From Kamptonema sp. UHCC 0994 (GTDB lineage: Bacteria; Cyanobacteriota; Cyanobacteriia; Cyanobacteriales; Microcoleaceae), in the NCBI RefSeq assembly GCF_029167235.1, contig NZ_JARFTR010000125.1, positions 41,190 to 105,189 of the forward strand: 64,000 nucleotides of DNA, in the 5' to 3' direction. Positions 8,981 to 18,240 of the stretch are shown one piece after another (the first letter of the stretch is position 1; each line of letters begins with the position of its first letter). A program made the translations under genes and the position numbers. The notes beneath the pieces were generated by a model. It worked only from the letters and a program-made list of their open reading frames with translations, was not told the DNA's origin and made no database searches.

Positions 8981-10249
8981 GTGAGTGTAACCAATTCCAC
9001 CCCGCCTTTGCAAAATATGTCTTCTAATCAAACTCCAACTCTAAGTCCCCATTTTTCGCGACTGCTGCGGGGCATCAGCGAGATTTTCCCCCATCAGCCG
9101 GATTCTGAGAACCCTGATGAGAATTTAGCCCAACGATTGGCAACTACAGACCGACCTTTGCGGATTAAATTAGGCATCGATCCCACTGGAGCAGACATTC
9201 ACTTGGGACACAGCATTCCTGTTCGCAAACTTCGTGCTTTTCAGGATGCCGGTCATACAGCAGTCTTAATCATCGGTGATTTTACCGCAAGAATTGGCGA
9301 TCCGACAGGGAAATCTGAGGCCCGCCGCCAGCTAACACCGGAGGATGTGGCTCAAAATGCCCAAACTTACATAGACCAAGTGCGTCCGATTCTAGATTTT
9401 GATACCCCTGGACGACTGGAAATTCGCTATAACTCGGAGTGGTTGTCTAAGCTTGACTTGACAAAAATCTTGGAACTTTTGGCGACGATGACGGTAGGGC
9501 AGATGCTCGCCAAGGAGGGTTTTGACACGCGGCTGGAACAGGGGACTCCGATTTATTTGCATGAGTTCCTTTACCCGCTAATGCAAGGTTATGATTCTGT
9601 GGCGGTGGAGGCTGATGTAGAGTTGGGAGGGACTGACCAAAAGTTTAATTTGGCGGTAGGACGAGATTTGCAGCGGCATTTTCGGATTAGGCCTCAGTTT
9701 GGGATGCTAACGCCGATTTTGATCGGGACTGATGGGGTTCAGAAGATGTCGAAGTCTCTGAACAATTATGTGGGTTTGTCGGAACATCCGAGTTTGATGT
9801 ACCAAAAATTGCAACGGGTTCCCGATCGTTTGTTAGAGCAGTATTTTGAGCTATTGACAGATTTGCCATTGAATGAATTACCACAAGATCCGCGACAAAG
9901 ACAGCAATTGTTAGCCTTTGATGTTGTCAAACAATATTACGATGAGGAAGCTGCTACTCAAGCGCGGCAGGCGGCGATTACTATTGGTCAAGGTGATGCT
10001 GCACAAGCTGATGCTGTGCCGGAATTTTCTGTGGGAGAGGTGAAGTTTCCCGCGAAGTTGTTTTATATTCTTAGTGCTAGCGGTTTGTGTGGGAGTAGTA
10101 ATGAAGCTCGGCGGAAGATTCAAGAAAATGGTGTAAAGTTGGATGGAGATCGCGTTTCTGATGTTAATCTTTCTTTTGAGTCGCGTACTGATTTACAGGG
10201 TAAGGTTTTACAGGTTGGGAAAAATAAGTTTGTCCGCTTAGTTCCTTAA
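8981..10249 (+). CDS. tyrS: Tyrosyl-tRNA synthetase
   Basis: Charges tRNA-Tyr; class I aminoacyl-tRNA synthetase. The HIGH-type motif is HLGH at residues 74-77, the tyrosine/tRNA acceptor region has GGTDQKFN, and the second signature is KMSKS at 255-259. The KMSKS form points to the TyrZ branch rather than the KFGKS form of E. coli TyrS. An S4 RNA-binding domain occupies roughly the last 60 residues. The listed start is a GTG lying directly at the edge of a heptamer repeat; the ATG at 9017 (residue 13) is a good alternative, and the first 12 residues look non-conserved. Confidence 0.93.
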   Translation: MSVTNSTPPLQNMSSNQTPTLSPHFSRLLRGISEIFPHQPDSENPDENLAQRLATTDRPLRIKLGIDPTGADIHLGHSIPVRKLRAFQDAGHTAVLIIGDFTARIGDPTGKSEARRQLTPEDVAQNAQTYIDQVRPILDFDTPGRLEIRYNSEWLSKLDLTKILELLATMTVGQMLAKEGFDTRLEQGTPIYLHEFLYPLMQGYDSVAVEADVELGGTDQKFNLAVGRDLQRHFRIRPQFGMLTPILIGTDGVQKMSKSLNNYVGLSEHPSLMYQKLQRVPDRLLEQYFELLTDLPLNELPQDPRQRQQLLAFDVVKQYYDEEAATQARQAAITIGQGDAAQADAVPEFSVGEVKFPAKLFYILSASGLCGSSNEARRKIQENGVKLDGDRVSDVNLSFESRTDLQGKVLQVGKNKFVRLVP

Positions 10250-10316
10250 TTGTATCTTCGTAGTAGTGGCTTTACCCATTAAGAATCTCTATCATAAAAG
10301 TTAAATGGCTAAGGCA

Positions 10317-10382
10317 ATGGTGGGCAAAGCCGACAATTTTCTATGAATATTAGTTGCAATTTTTCGCGGCTTTGCCCACCAT
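10317..10382. repeat. 16-bp perfect inverted repeat
   Basis: Arms ATGGTGGGCAAAGCCG (10317-10332) and CGGCTTTGCCCACCAT (10367-10382) are perfect inverted copies with a 34-base spacer, between tyrS and pyrF. There is no T-run after the right arm, so a mobile palindrome is as likely as a terminator. Confidence 0.6.
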
Positions 10383-10431
10383 ACATTTAGCTTCTTCCTT
10401 CTTCCTTATTCCTTCTTCCTTCTTCCTTCTT

Positions 10432-11151
10432 ATGACCATTGCAAAACAGATTATTGTGCCTTTAGATGTCTCAAGTCAAGAAGATGCGATCGCACTCCTT
10501 GACAAATTACCAGATGTGTCTTTCTGGAAAGTGGGTTTAGAGTTATTTGTTAGTTCCGGCCCAGCTATTTTGACGATTTTAAAGGAACGGGAAAAGCGAA
10601 TTTTTCTGGATTTGAAGTTCCATGATATCCCAAATACTATGGCGGGTGCTTGTCGGGCTGCTGCTAGGTATGGGGTGGATTTAATTACGATTCATGCTAC
10701 GGCTGGGAAAGATGCCTTGAAAGCTGCACAGGAGGCGGTAGAGGAAGGTGCGATCGCATCGGGACAACCTACGCCAAATTTAATTGCGATTACGCTACTA
10801 ACGAGTTTAAATTCCCGACAACTAGCCTTTGAACTTAAAATACCTTTGGAGTTGCCTGAATATGCTTTGAGTATGGCATTATTAGCTCAAGAAATGGGTT
10901 TGGCTGGGGCGGTTTGCTCTCCTGTTGAGGTAGCACAGTTAAGGCATTCTTGTGGTAAAGATTTTTTATTAGTTTGTCCAGGGGTGCGTCCGCAATGGGC
11001 CCAAGGGGGCGATCAAAAGCGATCGCTTTCTCCAGCGGCGGCTTTAAAAGCTGGTGCTAATTACTTGGTGATTGGTCGGCCAATCACTACTGCGGACGAT
11101 CCAGTAGCGGCTTTTGCACGTATTTGTGATGAGATTGCCGTACCATTGTAA
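10432..11151 (+). CDS. pyrF: Orotidine 5'-phosphate decarboxylase
   Basis: Converts OMP to UMP, the last step of de novo pyrimidine synthesis. The catalytic signature [10 protein letters not shown] (the DxKxxD charge network) lies near residue 60, and the phosphate loop [10 protein letters not shown] is near the C-terminus. The 239 residues are standard. I chose the ATG at 10432 ([14 protein letters not shown]) because the open frame upstream of it is a translated CTTCTTCC low-complexity tract. It follows tyrS by about 180 bases. Confidence 0.95.
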   Translation: MTIAKQIIVPLDVSSQEDAIALLDKLPDVSFWKVGLELFVSSGPAILTILKEREKRIFLDLKFHDIPNTMAGACRAAARYGVDLITIHATAGKDALKAAQEAVEEGAIASGQPTPNLIAITLLTSLNSRQLAFELKIPLELPEYALSMALLAQEMGLAGAVCSPVEVAQLRHSCGKDFLLVCPGVRPQWAQGGDQKRSLSPAAALKAGANYLVIGRPITTADDPVAAFARICDEIAVPL

Positions 11152-11168
11152 CTAAATAAATGTAACTA

Positions 11169-11234
11169 AAGAAACCGGGTTTCTGTGAAATATTTGGTTG
11201 GTGACGAGACATCTACAAAGAAACCCGGTTTCTT
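11169..11234. repeat. AGAAACCGGGTTTCT inverted repeat
   Basis: AAGAAACCGGGTTTCT and AAGAAACCCGGTTTCTT are near-palindromes facing each other, 33 bases apart, between the convergent ends of pyrF and the kinase gene. The same word occurs in the 130-bp element at 35258-35387, so this is a dispersed family. Confidence 0.65.
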
Positions 11235-11336
11235 GGCCCGGTGTGCGTTTTTTTAAACAAAAATCGGCGACAAAAGGTAACAGAAAGAGATGAAATTTAA
11301 GCAGTGTAAAGAGCAAAAGGACAAAAGTATAAAGGG

Positions 11337-13154
11337 CTAAGAAGTCCACACAACCGCAGAAACAACACGAAAACCGAGGAGGCTGCTGCGAATGTCCGGC
11401 GCATCGTAGTTGAAGCGAAACGCCGCGCGGCAATAGACGGGATAGTTGAGCCACGAACCACCGCGCAGCAGCCGGGTTCGCTTATCATGTATTGACTTGA
11501 CTAATAAATCAATATTATTCTGATAACGATTATCATTATTTTTATCCCAAACGCTGCCATCAGTAGGTGCTCCATGATAGCTCTTGTGCCAGGGGTCAGC
11601 GCACCATTCCGAAACATTACCGTGCATATCATATAAACCAAAGGCATTGGGTGGAAAACTGCCTACATCTGTAGTTTGTCCTCGATACTGACCTGTTGGT
11701 GAATTATCGTAAGAATATTCGCCGTTATAGTTAACCAGATCAGTAGTAATTGTTTGACCAAAATAGAACGGTGTAGTCGTACCAGCACGACAGGCATATT
11801 CCCATTCTGCCTCACTGGGTAAGCGATAATTACGTCCTGTTTTTTTAGATAGCCGAGCACAAAATTCAACAGCATCATACCAAGAGACTTTTTCTACTGG
11901 TCGGTTATTACCTTTGAAAGAAGAGGGGTCTGGGTTGAGGTCAAATTGAATCTTCGGCAATTTAGCTATAGCTTTCCACTGTGCTTGAGTGATCGCATAT
12001 TTTCCCATTAGGAAAGCTTGAATTGTCACCAAATGTTGGGGTTTTTCATTATCACAGCTTTCTGCTTCATTTGGCGGTGAACCCATAGTGAAACTTCCAC
12101 CGGAAATAGCAATCATTTCCAAAGTAATACCATTACCCAAGTCTTCAGTAAAAGACTGCAACTGAGAAAGATTGAGTTGAGATTTGGCTGATGTTGGAGT
12201 AGGTGCTGCTGGTGAAGGCTGAACAGGTTTTGGTTGAGATTTAGCTGATATTGGAGTAGATACTACTGAGCCAGAATTAAGAGCTTGTAATACTTCTGCT
12301 GCTGATTGATAACGCGCACCCACTGGAAACTGGATCATTTTATCTAATATTTCCGCCAAGTCATTGCTAATAGAAACTGATTTATTCCTCCATACCCATT
12401 CCATTTGCATTGGCTCAAAAATTTCGTCAACCCAAGTTCCATTTTTTTCTTCCGGCAAACACCCAGTTAATAACCGAATGCAAGTTACACCAAGACTGTA
12501 GAGGTCACTCGCCGGAAAAACATGACCTTGCATTTGTTCTGGTGCTGCATAACCAGGACTACCAGTAACAGTTCCCACTCTAGTCAAAACACTACCGCTC
12601 AATCCCTTGGCAACGCCAAAGTCAATTAACACTAGAGAACCGTGAGAATTTCTAATGATATTATCTGGCTTAATATCTCGGTGAATTACTTTTTGCTTAT
12701 GCACAAAATCTAAGATTTCTAGCAGTTCATTTAGTAATTGCTTAATCTGTTTTTCGCTAAACTTTCCCTGCTGTTGTAAGTCTTTTAACAAATCCTCACC
12801 GTCAATAAATTCTTGGACTAAATAGAAGCGATTATCTTGTTCAAAGAATGCTAATAAATCCGGGATTTGAGGATGTTTACCTAAGTCTCGCAGTCGTACC
12901 GCTTCTTGTTTAAATAATTCAGTTGCTTTCTGAATAGCTGCACTCCCTTGTTGTTGCGGGAGGAATTGTTTAATTACACAGACTGTATCAAGTCGATGTT
13001 CATCTAAGGCCTTGAATGTCCGGCCAAAACCACCTTCTGAAATGTATTTAACTGCACGGTATCTATCTCCGAGTAGTAGTTTATTGCCGCATTTTTGGCA
13101 GAATTTGGTGGTGGGATTTTGATTTAGACAGTCAGGATTAAGGCATTTACTCAT
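11337..13154 (-). CDS. Ser/Thr protein kinase fused to FGE-fold domain; candidate DGR target
   Basis: The 605 residues begin with a small zinc ribbon (C4, C9, C19, C22), then a Hanks-type kinase: ATP lysine K62, HRD at 158-160, DFG at 178-180. A Pro/Ser linker near 290-330 leads to a formylglycine-generating-enzyme-like (SUMF1, C-type-lectin fold) domain, with signatures FTMGSPPNEAES, YRLPSEAEWEYACRAG and MHGNVSEWC. The last 46 residues carry RLLRGGSW, NYP, CRAAFR and GFRVVSA, the framework that DGR variable regions use in this fold. Their codons are much richer in G+C than the rest of the gene. A kinase with a hypervariable binding domain would sense ligands; the ligand is unknown. No reverse transcriptase lies nearby. 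Confidence 0.88.
   Translation of the reverse strand: MSKCLNPDCLNQNPTTKFCQKCGNKLLLGDRYRAVKYISEGGFGRTFKALDEHRLDTVCVIKQFLPQQQGSAAIQKATELFKQEAVRLRDLGKHPQIPDLLAFFEQDNRFYLVQEFIDGEDLLKDLQQQGKFSEKQIKQLLNELLEILDFVHKQKVIHRDIKPDNIIRNSHGSLVLIDFGVAKGLSGSVLTRVGTVTGSPGYAAPEQMQGHVFPASDLYSLGVTCIRLLTGCLPEEKNGTWVDEIFEPMQMEWVWRNKSVSISNDLAEILDKMIQFPVGARYQSAAEVLQALNSGSVVSTPISAKSQPKPVQPSPAAPTPTSAKSQLNLSQLQSFTEDLGNGITLEMIAISGGSFTMGSPPNEAESCDNEKPQHLVTIQAFLMGKYAITQAQWKAIAKLPKIQFDLNPDPSSFKGNNRPVEKVSWYDAVEFCARLSKKTGRNYRLPSEAEWEYACRAGTTTPFYFGQTITTDLVNYNGEYSYDNSPTGQYRGQTTDVGSFPPNAFGLYDMHGNVSEWCADPWHKSYHGAPTDGSVWDKNNDNRYQNNIDLLVKSIHDKRTRLLRGGSWLNYPVYCRAAFRFNYDAPDIRSSLLGFRVVSAVVWTS
11340..11476 (-). other. Candidate DGR variable region
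   Basis: This is the 3' end of the kinase/FGE gene. Constant words such as CGCGGTGGTTCGTGG, TGCCGC and GGTTTTCGTGTTGTT alternate with codons at positions where DGR templates usually carry AAC (for example CTC, TAT, GTC, TTC, GAT, ATT). Downstream on the coding strand comes a CTTTTGTCCTTTTGCTC tract, a kind of sequence I associate with the region after cyanobacterial variable regions. Identification is by pattern only; the template repeat is not in this window. Confidence 0.55.
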
Positions 13155-13175
13155 AATTACTCCTTTATGTAAATA

Positions 13176-13251
13176 TGTAGGGGCGGTGCCCCCGTGCCCG
13201 CCCTGATACTGATTGATGCTGACGGGGCAACCACAGGGGATTGCCCCTACA
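13176..13251. repeat. 76-bp MITE-like palindrome
   Basis: Left end TGTAGGGGCGGTGCCCC and right end GGGGATTGCCCCTACA form imperfect terminal inverted repeats. A similar half (GGGGGAATTGCCCCTACA) appears at about 50105-50122. It sits between the kinase gene and the uracil-DNA glycosylase gene. A separate small hairpin CAGGGGTTTTAACCCCTG follows at 13271-13288. Confidence 0.55.
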
Positions 13252-13347
13252 ATAATTGTACGATTTATTACAGGGGTTTTAACCCCTGGCGGACAGGGTT
13301 TGACGTTAAGTTGACACCAATGGGTAATGCCGTGTCCTTACACGGAT

Positions 13348-14043
13348 CTACAATGAATTTGAAGATTTTAATTCATCAAATTTTGCCTTCACAATCTGAA
13401 TATCTTGCCACATTAACCATTTAGGACTGCCTTGTTCGCGGGAGGGATTGCGTAACAAATAAGAAGGGTGAAAAATTGGCATACATTGCCGACCTTCCCA
13501 CTGAATCCACTGACCGCGAACTTTGCTAATAGGTTGCTTTTCACCCGTCAAACCTTTGAGTGCTGTTGCGCCGGTCAATAAAATAATTTTCGGGTTGACG
13601 ATGCGAATTTGTTCGAGCAAATATGGTTTACAAGCATCTCTTTCTTTAGGTGTGGGAGTGCGGTTATCTGGAGGTCTGCACTTATTGATATTACAAATAA
13701 ATATGTCATTTTCTGTACTCAAACCAACAGATTCTAAAATTTTATCTAAAAGTTGCCCAGACCTGCCAACAAAGGGCAATCCGGTTTCGTCTTCATTTTG
13801 ACCGGGTGCTTCTCCTATAATCATAATTGGTGCTTGCAAATTGCCACGCCCGATGACGGCATTCTGACGGTTTTTGCCTAATTCGCATCTGTGGCAGCGG
13901 TTGCAATGTTCTGCTATTTGCTCCATAGTTTTATAAGTGCCGGGAGGAATGGAAATTTTGACATCATTGGGGATTGAGTCTCGCTGTAATGAGGCTCCAA
14001 AATTCGGTTCGTCAAAAAGGCTGAGTTGTTGATCGCTGGACAT
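13348..14043 (-). CDS. Uracil-DNA glycosylase, type 4 (Fe-S)
   Basis: Removes uracil from DNA to start base-excision repair. The family-4 hallmarks are visible: cysteines C50 and C53 in CNRCHRCELG, the active-site loop GEAPGQNEDETGLPF near residue 77, another cysteine region CNINKCRPPDNRTP, and HPSYLLRNP near the C-terminus. These Cys residues hold a 4Fe-4S cluster in the family. At 231 residues it is a normal size. Its start is on the minus strand, divergent from the phosphoribosyltransferase gene. Confidence 0.9.
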   Translation of the reverse strand: MSSDQQLSLFDEPNFGASLQRDSIPNDVKISIPPGTYKTMEQIAEHCNRCHRCELGKNRQNAVIGRGNLQAPIMIIGEAPGQNEDETGLPFVGRSGQLLDKILESVGLSTENDIFICNINKCRPPDNRTPTPKERDACKPYLLEQIRIVNPKIILLTGATALKGLTGEKQPISKVRGQWIQWEGRQCMPIFHPSYLLRNPSREQGSPKWLMWQDIQIVKAKFDELKSSNSL

Positions 14044-14173
14044 AAAATTGAGGGAATGAAGAGTTTTTTTAGTCTAGAGTTTATAGTTTATAGTTCTGGG
14101 GTGAAATGTGACAGCCTACTCTTGGCTGAAAATCAGTCATTATACAGGTGGGTGATGCTAAGCAGGCAGCGCT

Positions 14174-14851
14174 ATGTTATTTAATCCGTTGTTTGACGAT
14201 CGCGCCGACGCAGGCGAGAAACTAGCCGAAGCTATTTTTTCTGAGGTAGCTAAATTTAATGAAAGCGCACAGGAGACTGCTAAACCCATTGTTTACGGTT
14301 TACCACGAGGCGGGTTGCCGATCGCACTACCGATCGCCCGTCGGCTTTGTTGTCCTTTAGATGTCGTCGTAGCGAAAAAAATCACCCGCCCAGATAATCC
14401 AGAATTAGCGATCGGGGCAGTGACAGCGGATGGTCATGTTCTGTGGTCTACCCAAAAACCACGCAACGTCCGAGTCCAAAATACTGCACTTGAGAAAGCT
14501 CTAGAAAAAGCTCAAGCTCAATTGATTGAATTTTCTCCTAAACGCCCCATAGTTAACCCTGTAGGTGCTTTAGCAATTTTAGTTGATGATGGTATTGCTA
14601 CGGGGATGACAATGATGGCGGCGGCTCAAGCTTTGCGGTTGCAGCAACCAGCAGCGGTTTGGATTTGTGTACCCCTCGCGCCCCTAGAAGTGATAGCATC
14701 TTTGCAGCAGGAAGCCGATCGCGCGATCGTTTTGGAAACCCCCGATCCATTCTATAGCGTCAGCAACTTTTACCGCGAATTCCCACAAGTAGAAACAGAA
14801 ATCGCGATCGCCTGTTTGCAACAACAAACGGAGTGGTTGTCCGAACCATGA
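14174..14851 (+). CDS. Phosphoribosyltransferase domain protein
   Basis: A type I phosphoribosyltransferase-fold protein of 225 residues. The PRPP-binding loop is ILVDDGIATGMTM, with preceding PRGGLPIALPIAR and VVAKKITRPDNPELAIGAV, a pattern seen in stand-alone predicted phosphoribosyltransferases rather than in a named purine or pyrimidine salvage enzyme. Substrate is unknown. No membrane segment is visible. The next gene follows after 38 bases and may be co-transcribed. Confidence 0.8.
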   Translation: MLFNPLFDDRADAGEKLAEAIFSEVAKFNESAQETAKPIVYGLPRGGLPIALPIARRLCCPLDVVVAKKITRPDNPELAIGAVTADGHVLWSTQKPRNVRVQNTALEKALEKAQAQLIEFSPKRPIVNPVGALAILVDDGIATGMTMMAAAQALRLQQPAAVWICVPLAPLEVIASLQQEADRAIVLETPDPFYSVSNFYREFPQVETEIAIACLQQQTEWLSEP

Positions 14852-14889
14852 ATTATTCTTGATTAAGTAAATCCTTCTTCCTTCTTCCC

Positions 14890-15180
14890 ATGAGAATTTG
14901 GCAATTTTGGTGGCAAACATTAATTTTATCTACTCAGCATAATCCGCCTCGGTTTATTGAGCTAGTAATGTTAACGTTGGCGATGATCCTACTCTTGTTG
15001 TGGAGTCTGACAGCAGAATGGCCTTATGTAGTGCTATCTCTAAGCTATGTAATTGGCTCGTCTATTTCAATTTTAGTGCGGGAAGCTCTCAGCCCATCCT
15101 CATATATCCAGCCAACTCAAGTGACAGCGGTATTATTACTAATTATCAGTTTCTACAGTTTTGCTGAGCTGCTTCGTTAA
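14890..15180 (+). CDS. Small membrane protein, unknown
   Basis: A 96-residue protein with hydrophobic stretches at about residues 20-38, 40-58 and 72-92, so probably two or three membrane segments. No known domain was recognised. It lies closely after the phosphoribosyltransferase gene, separated by a CTTCTTCC low-complexity tract. Confidence 0.55.
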   Translation: MRIWQFWWQTLILSTQHNPPRFIELVMLTLAMILLLLWSLTAEWPYVVLSLSYVIGSSISILVREALSPSSYIQPTQVTAVLLLIISFYSFAELLR

Positions 15181-15205
15181 AGAGTTCTGAGTTTTGAACT
15201 TTGAT

Positions 15206-15577
15206 TTAATGGGACTGATGCAAAATTAGACGATTACCAGCAGGGTCGTAGGCGTAGATTTCTCGACCGTGAGCAGCGGTTAAAATTTCTCCAGGGGGTG
15301 GGTAGCCCAAAGTGGTAAGATGCGCGATCGCAGATTCTAAGTCCCTCACCTCCAAACACAGGCTAATACTTGTCCGCCCTTGATTAACAAACTCTGATGA
15401 GTTAGAATCTTTAGGCTTGAATATACCGAGCCTCAATCCGTGCAGGTCAAATTCAGCATAGACGTTTTTAGTGTAAAATCTTGGTTCTTGACCAAGCAAT
15501 TCAGCGTAAAATTTTACTAGATTTTCGCTATTAAAGTCTGCTAAAGTAACTAAGATCGAAGTCCAATCAAAAACCAT
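15206..15577 (-). CDS. VOC (glyoxalase/bleomycin resistance) family protein
   Basis: A 123-residue single VOC domain. The paired beta-alpha-beta modules show in the start with LVTLADFNSENLVKFYAELLGQ and the end with IYAYDPAGNRLILHQ. Enzymes of this fold bind a metal and act on varied small substrates; the substrate here cannot be told from sequence. It ends tail to tail with the small membrane protein gene. Confidence 0.8.
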   Translation of the reverse strand: MVFDWTSILVTLADFNSENLVKFYAELLGQEPRFYTKNVYAEFDLHGLRLGIFKPKDSNSSEFVNQGRTSISLCLEVRDLESAIAHLTTLGYPPPGEILTAAHGREIYAYDPAGNRLILHQSH

Positions 15578-15781
15578 ATATCAACCTTAAATCAGTTATG
15601 AACATCATCTCATATCGATTCCATTGGCATCTGAATCAATAAAGAATTACTAAATTGGGTGGAGCGTAGCGTCACCCACCACCAAAGTTTATTTAACAGT
15701 TAACAAAGAGTTGGGCTCCGCTGCGATCGCGCCTCAACCTACTACTACTTGGTTGAATCTAAAATCTAAAATCCAAAAGAT

Positions 15782-17128
15782 ATGGGCAGAATTTTTTTAT
15801 CAGCGGCTCACGGCGGCTTTGAAAATGGAGCAAGAGATCCTGGAACGATCGCAGGTGGTACAACAGAAGCGAAGGAAATGATCCTGATTCGCGACTTGGT
15901 GGTAGCTGAATTGCGATCGCGAGCTGTCGAAATTATTGCAGTACCCGACGAACTCTCTCAAGAACAGACTATTGACTGGATCAACGCCCGCTCTCGCAAA
16001 GACGATTTAGCCCTAGAAATCCAAGCTAGCGGTGCTTCTAACCCTTCTGTGCGTGGCGCAACAATTTTTTACATCTCAGCCAATAATGAACGCAAAGCTG
16101 ATGCAGAAATGCTAATCATGGCCTTGCTGCGGCGGGTTCCCCAATTACCCAATCGCGGAGCAAAACCAGACAGCGCTACTGGTTTGGGGCGATTGATATT
16201 TTGCCGATGGATTCTGATTCCTTCTTTACTACTAGAAATTGGCTATCTTACTAACCCCGACGATCGCGCTTTGATTCAAACTCGCCGCCGTGACATCGCC
16301 CTAGGAATTGCTGATGGTTTGTTAATGTGGAGCAGAGGCGGCTCAATCCCCACTCCGCCGCCCAATACCTATTTTCCGATCAACATCAATATCAACGGTC
16401 AAATTTATGGAGAGCAGGGAGTTTTAATTAATGGCAATTCCTACATTCCCATTGATTTAGTAGACAGATTGAAAGTTGACTTATCTAAGATTACTAGAGT
16501 TAACCGCGTCACCTATAAAAATATTGTCTACGTCAAAGCAATAGAACTGCGAGATTTCAATATCGCCGTGACTTGGGACAATCCTAACCGCGCTGTAGTT
16601 TTGCGCTCTAACTTCAAGATCGATCCGGGTAATATAGACAAAATTATGACACCTGGAAGCGCTACTGAGGTGCAGTTAATGATGTTTTTAAAGACAAATA
16701 ATGAGAGCGTTTTAAATGATTTTCCCGATATAGCTAAGCTCTATCGAGAGGAAGGAACTATTGAGGGAGTTAACTACGATCTTGCTTTTTCTCAAATGTG
16801 TTTAGAAACCAATTTCCTGCGATTTGGCGGAGAAATCCGCACAACTCAAAATAATTTTGCAGCTTTAGGATCTATAGGTGGATCTGTCGAAAGTGCATCT
16901 TTCCCCAGTGCCAGAGTTGGCGTAAGAGCTCACATTCAACATTTAAAAGCTTACGCCAGTACGGAGCCGTTAGTGCAGGATCTTGTAGATCCCAGATTTC
17001 GCTTTGTGACACGAGGAATTGCTCCTTTAGTAGATCAACTTAGCGGACGCTGGGCGGCTGATGTGCAGTACGGCTCTAAAATTTTGACTCTCGTTAAAAA
17101 GCTCTACGAAATCGCAGGTTTAATGTAA
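15782..17128 (+). CDS. N-acetylmuramoyl-L-alanine amidase with glucosaminidase domain
   Basis: Predicted two-domain peptidoglycan hydrolase of 448 residues. The N-terminal Amidase_3 domain (about 3-185) has zinc-site residues H10 and E29 and the catalytic glutamate E152 in LLEIGYLTN. The position where other members have the second zinc histidine (the SIHA motif) is Q81 in LEIQASG. A middle segment (about 195-290) resembles a beta-rich wall-binding spacer, and the C-terminal 150 residues look like a glucosaminidase (lysozyme-like) domain with the catalytic-region motif SQMCLETNFL. No signal peptide is visible, which is odd for a wall enzyme. The amidase half may be weak or inactive. Confidence 0.82.
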   Translation: MGRIFLSAAHGGFENGARDPGTIAGGTTEAKEMILIRDLVVAELRSRAVEIIAVPDELSQEQTIDWINARSRKDDLALEIQASGASNPSVRGATIFYISANNERKADAEMLIMALLRRVPQLPNRGAKPDSATGLGRLIFCRWILIPSLLLEIGYLTNPDDRALIQTRRRDIALGIADGLLMWSRGGSIPTPPPNTYFPINININGQIYGEQGVLINGNSYIPIDLVDRLKVDLSKITRVNRVTYKNIVYVKAIELRDFNIAVTWDNPNRAVVLRSNFKIDPGNIDKIMTPGSATEVQLMMFLKTNNESVLNDFPDIAKLYREEGTIEGVNYDLAFSQMCLETNFLRFGGEIRTTQNNFAALGSIGGSVESASFPSARVGVRAHIQHLKAYASTEPLVQDLVDPRFRFVTRGIAPLVDQLSGRWAADVQYGSKILTLVKKLYEIAGLM

Positions 17129-17137
17129 GCTTCAACA

Positions 17138-17197
17138 CAGTTAACAGTTAACGGTTAACTGCTAACTGTTAACTGTTAACTGTTAACGGTTAACTGT
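17138..17197. repeat. TTAACTG/TTAACGG heptamer array
   Basis: Eight or so units of GTTAACA, GTTAACG and GTTAACT lie between the convergent ends of the amidase gene and the small acidic protein gene. The array can fold on itself. Confidence 0.75.
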
Positions 17198-17198
17198 A

Positions 17199-17615
17199 TT
17201 AGATAACTCCCGGCCCTTTACCGCGCGTGTCGCCTTCCGTTGTTAGCTTTCCAGTTTCGTTGTTGTCTTCCTTGAGTTCTTTGAGTGCTTCAGCGCGATC
17301 GCGAGCTTTTGCTTCCTCTTTTGCCCGTAAGTCTCCAGGTTCATTAATATACATTTCAGGTTCGATCGCATAGTTGTTAGCTAAACCCTCTTTATCTACA
17401 GTGTACCCATCTGTAGTACGAATGCGATCGGGATGCGCTAACTCATCATTATTTGCACTTTCTACGTCTGCTTCTGTGGTAATGTGCATAAAACCCTCTC
17501 CCTCACGTTCTTGACGCGCTGCTGTCTCAGCCGGAGTAATACCCCGATCGTAGTGAGGAGCTTCCATGTTTTCTTCGATGCGTTCGTCTGTAGGTGTTTG
17601 TTTGCTAATAGACAT
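17199..17615 (-). CDS. Small acidic hydrophilic protein, unknown
   Basis: A 138-residue protein, very rich in Glu, Asp, Lys and Thr, without signal peptide or membrane segments. It looks disordered in its N-terminal half and helical in the segment with DLRAKEEAKARDRAEALKE. I do not recognise a family. A Shine-Dalgarno-like GGAG lies just before the start, and the coding bias looks normal, so it is probably real. Confidence 0.6.
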   Translation of the reverse strand: MSISKQTPTDERIEENMEAPHYDRGITPAETAARQEREGEGFMHITTEADVESANNDELAHPDRIRTTDGYTVDKEGLANNYAIEPEMYINEPGDLRAKEEAKARDRAEALKELKEDNNETGKLTTEGDTRGKGPGVI

Positions 17616-18240
17616 GAGGTTACTCCTGAGTATTTATTCACAAAATCTTTGCTTTATATTTCAACAGTAGCCTTAAACTAAATTAGGAAGAAACTATCCT
17701 TAGTTGTACTTTATGGTGTTATACTTTAGAGTGATAAGACACTTTAAATATCTGCCTTTAGATTGATTGCATTAATTTAATTGTGTGCATTTAAGAATAT
17801 TTCACGATTGGAAACTGCGACTTATTAAGCGAAACCTGACGAGAGTTAGCTATAGATATTAGCTATGCGATCGCACCCTAACAAGGAACCAATTTTTTCC
17901 TAAGAAATTCTAAAACTAATAATAGCGCGGTTAAATTTTGTCAATTAAGCATATAGCTCATCTTTACCCTAGAAGCCTAGAGTTTGCATAGGATCGATTG
18001 AATAGCAGCGTTCCTGGGAATCTTCCTGAAAAGTTGGCATACGCTCAGTAGGCTTAATCAAGCTTGCCATTATTAACCTCGTTTAGCCGTCAATGTCAAT
18101 GGGGATCTATATTTCAACTCAGAGAAAAAAGAAATTTTTCCAACAGTGAACCTTTCCCGAACCTCACCCAGTCTAAAAGAATACAACAAGCAAACAGGCT
18201 AGTTTACACCAACCACTTAAATTTTATCACAGCGATCAAA
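17616..18240. other. Gene-free AT-rich spacer
   Basis: About 620 bases divergent between the acidic protein gene and the Spy-like gene. An open frame covers the last 177 bases, but it has no bacterial coding features and the Spy-like signal peptide starts after it. No repeat or clear promoter was recognised. It is large enough for an unseen small RNA or regulatory leader. Confidence 0.5.

Noticed and set aside
10354..10431. N-terminal extension of pyrF
   Set aside because: It translates a CTTCTTCC tract; the canonical start [12 protein letters not shown] lies at 10432.
11152..11488. Two minus-strand frames beyond the end of the kinase/FGE gene
   Set aside because: They are alternative frames of the variable-region DNA and of the repeat behind it; their translations are Cys/Phe/Leu-rich and unlike proteins.
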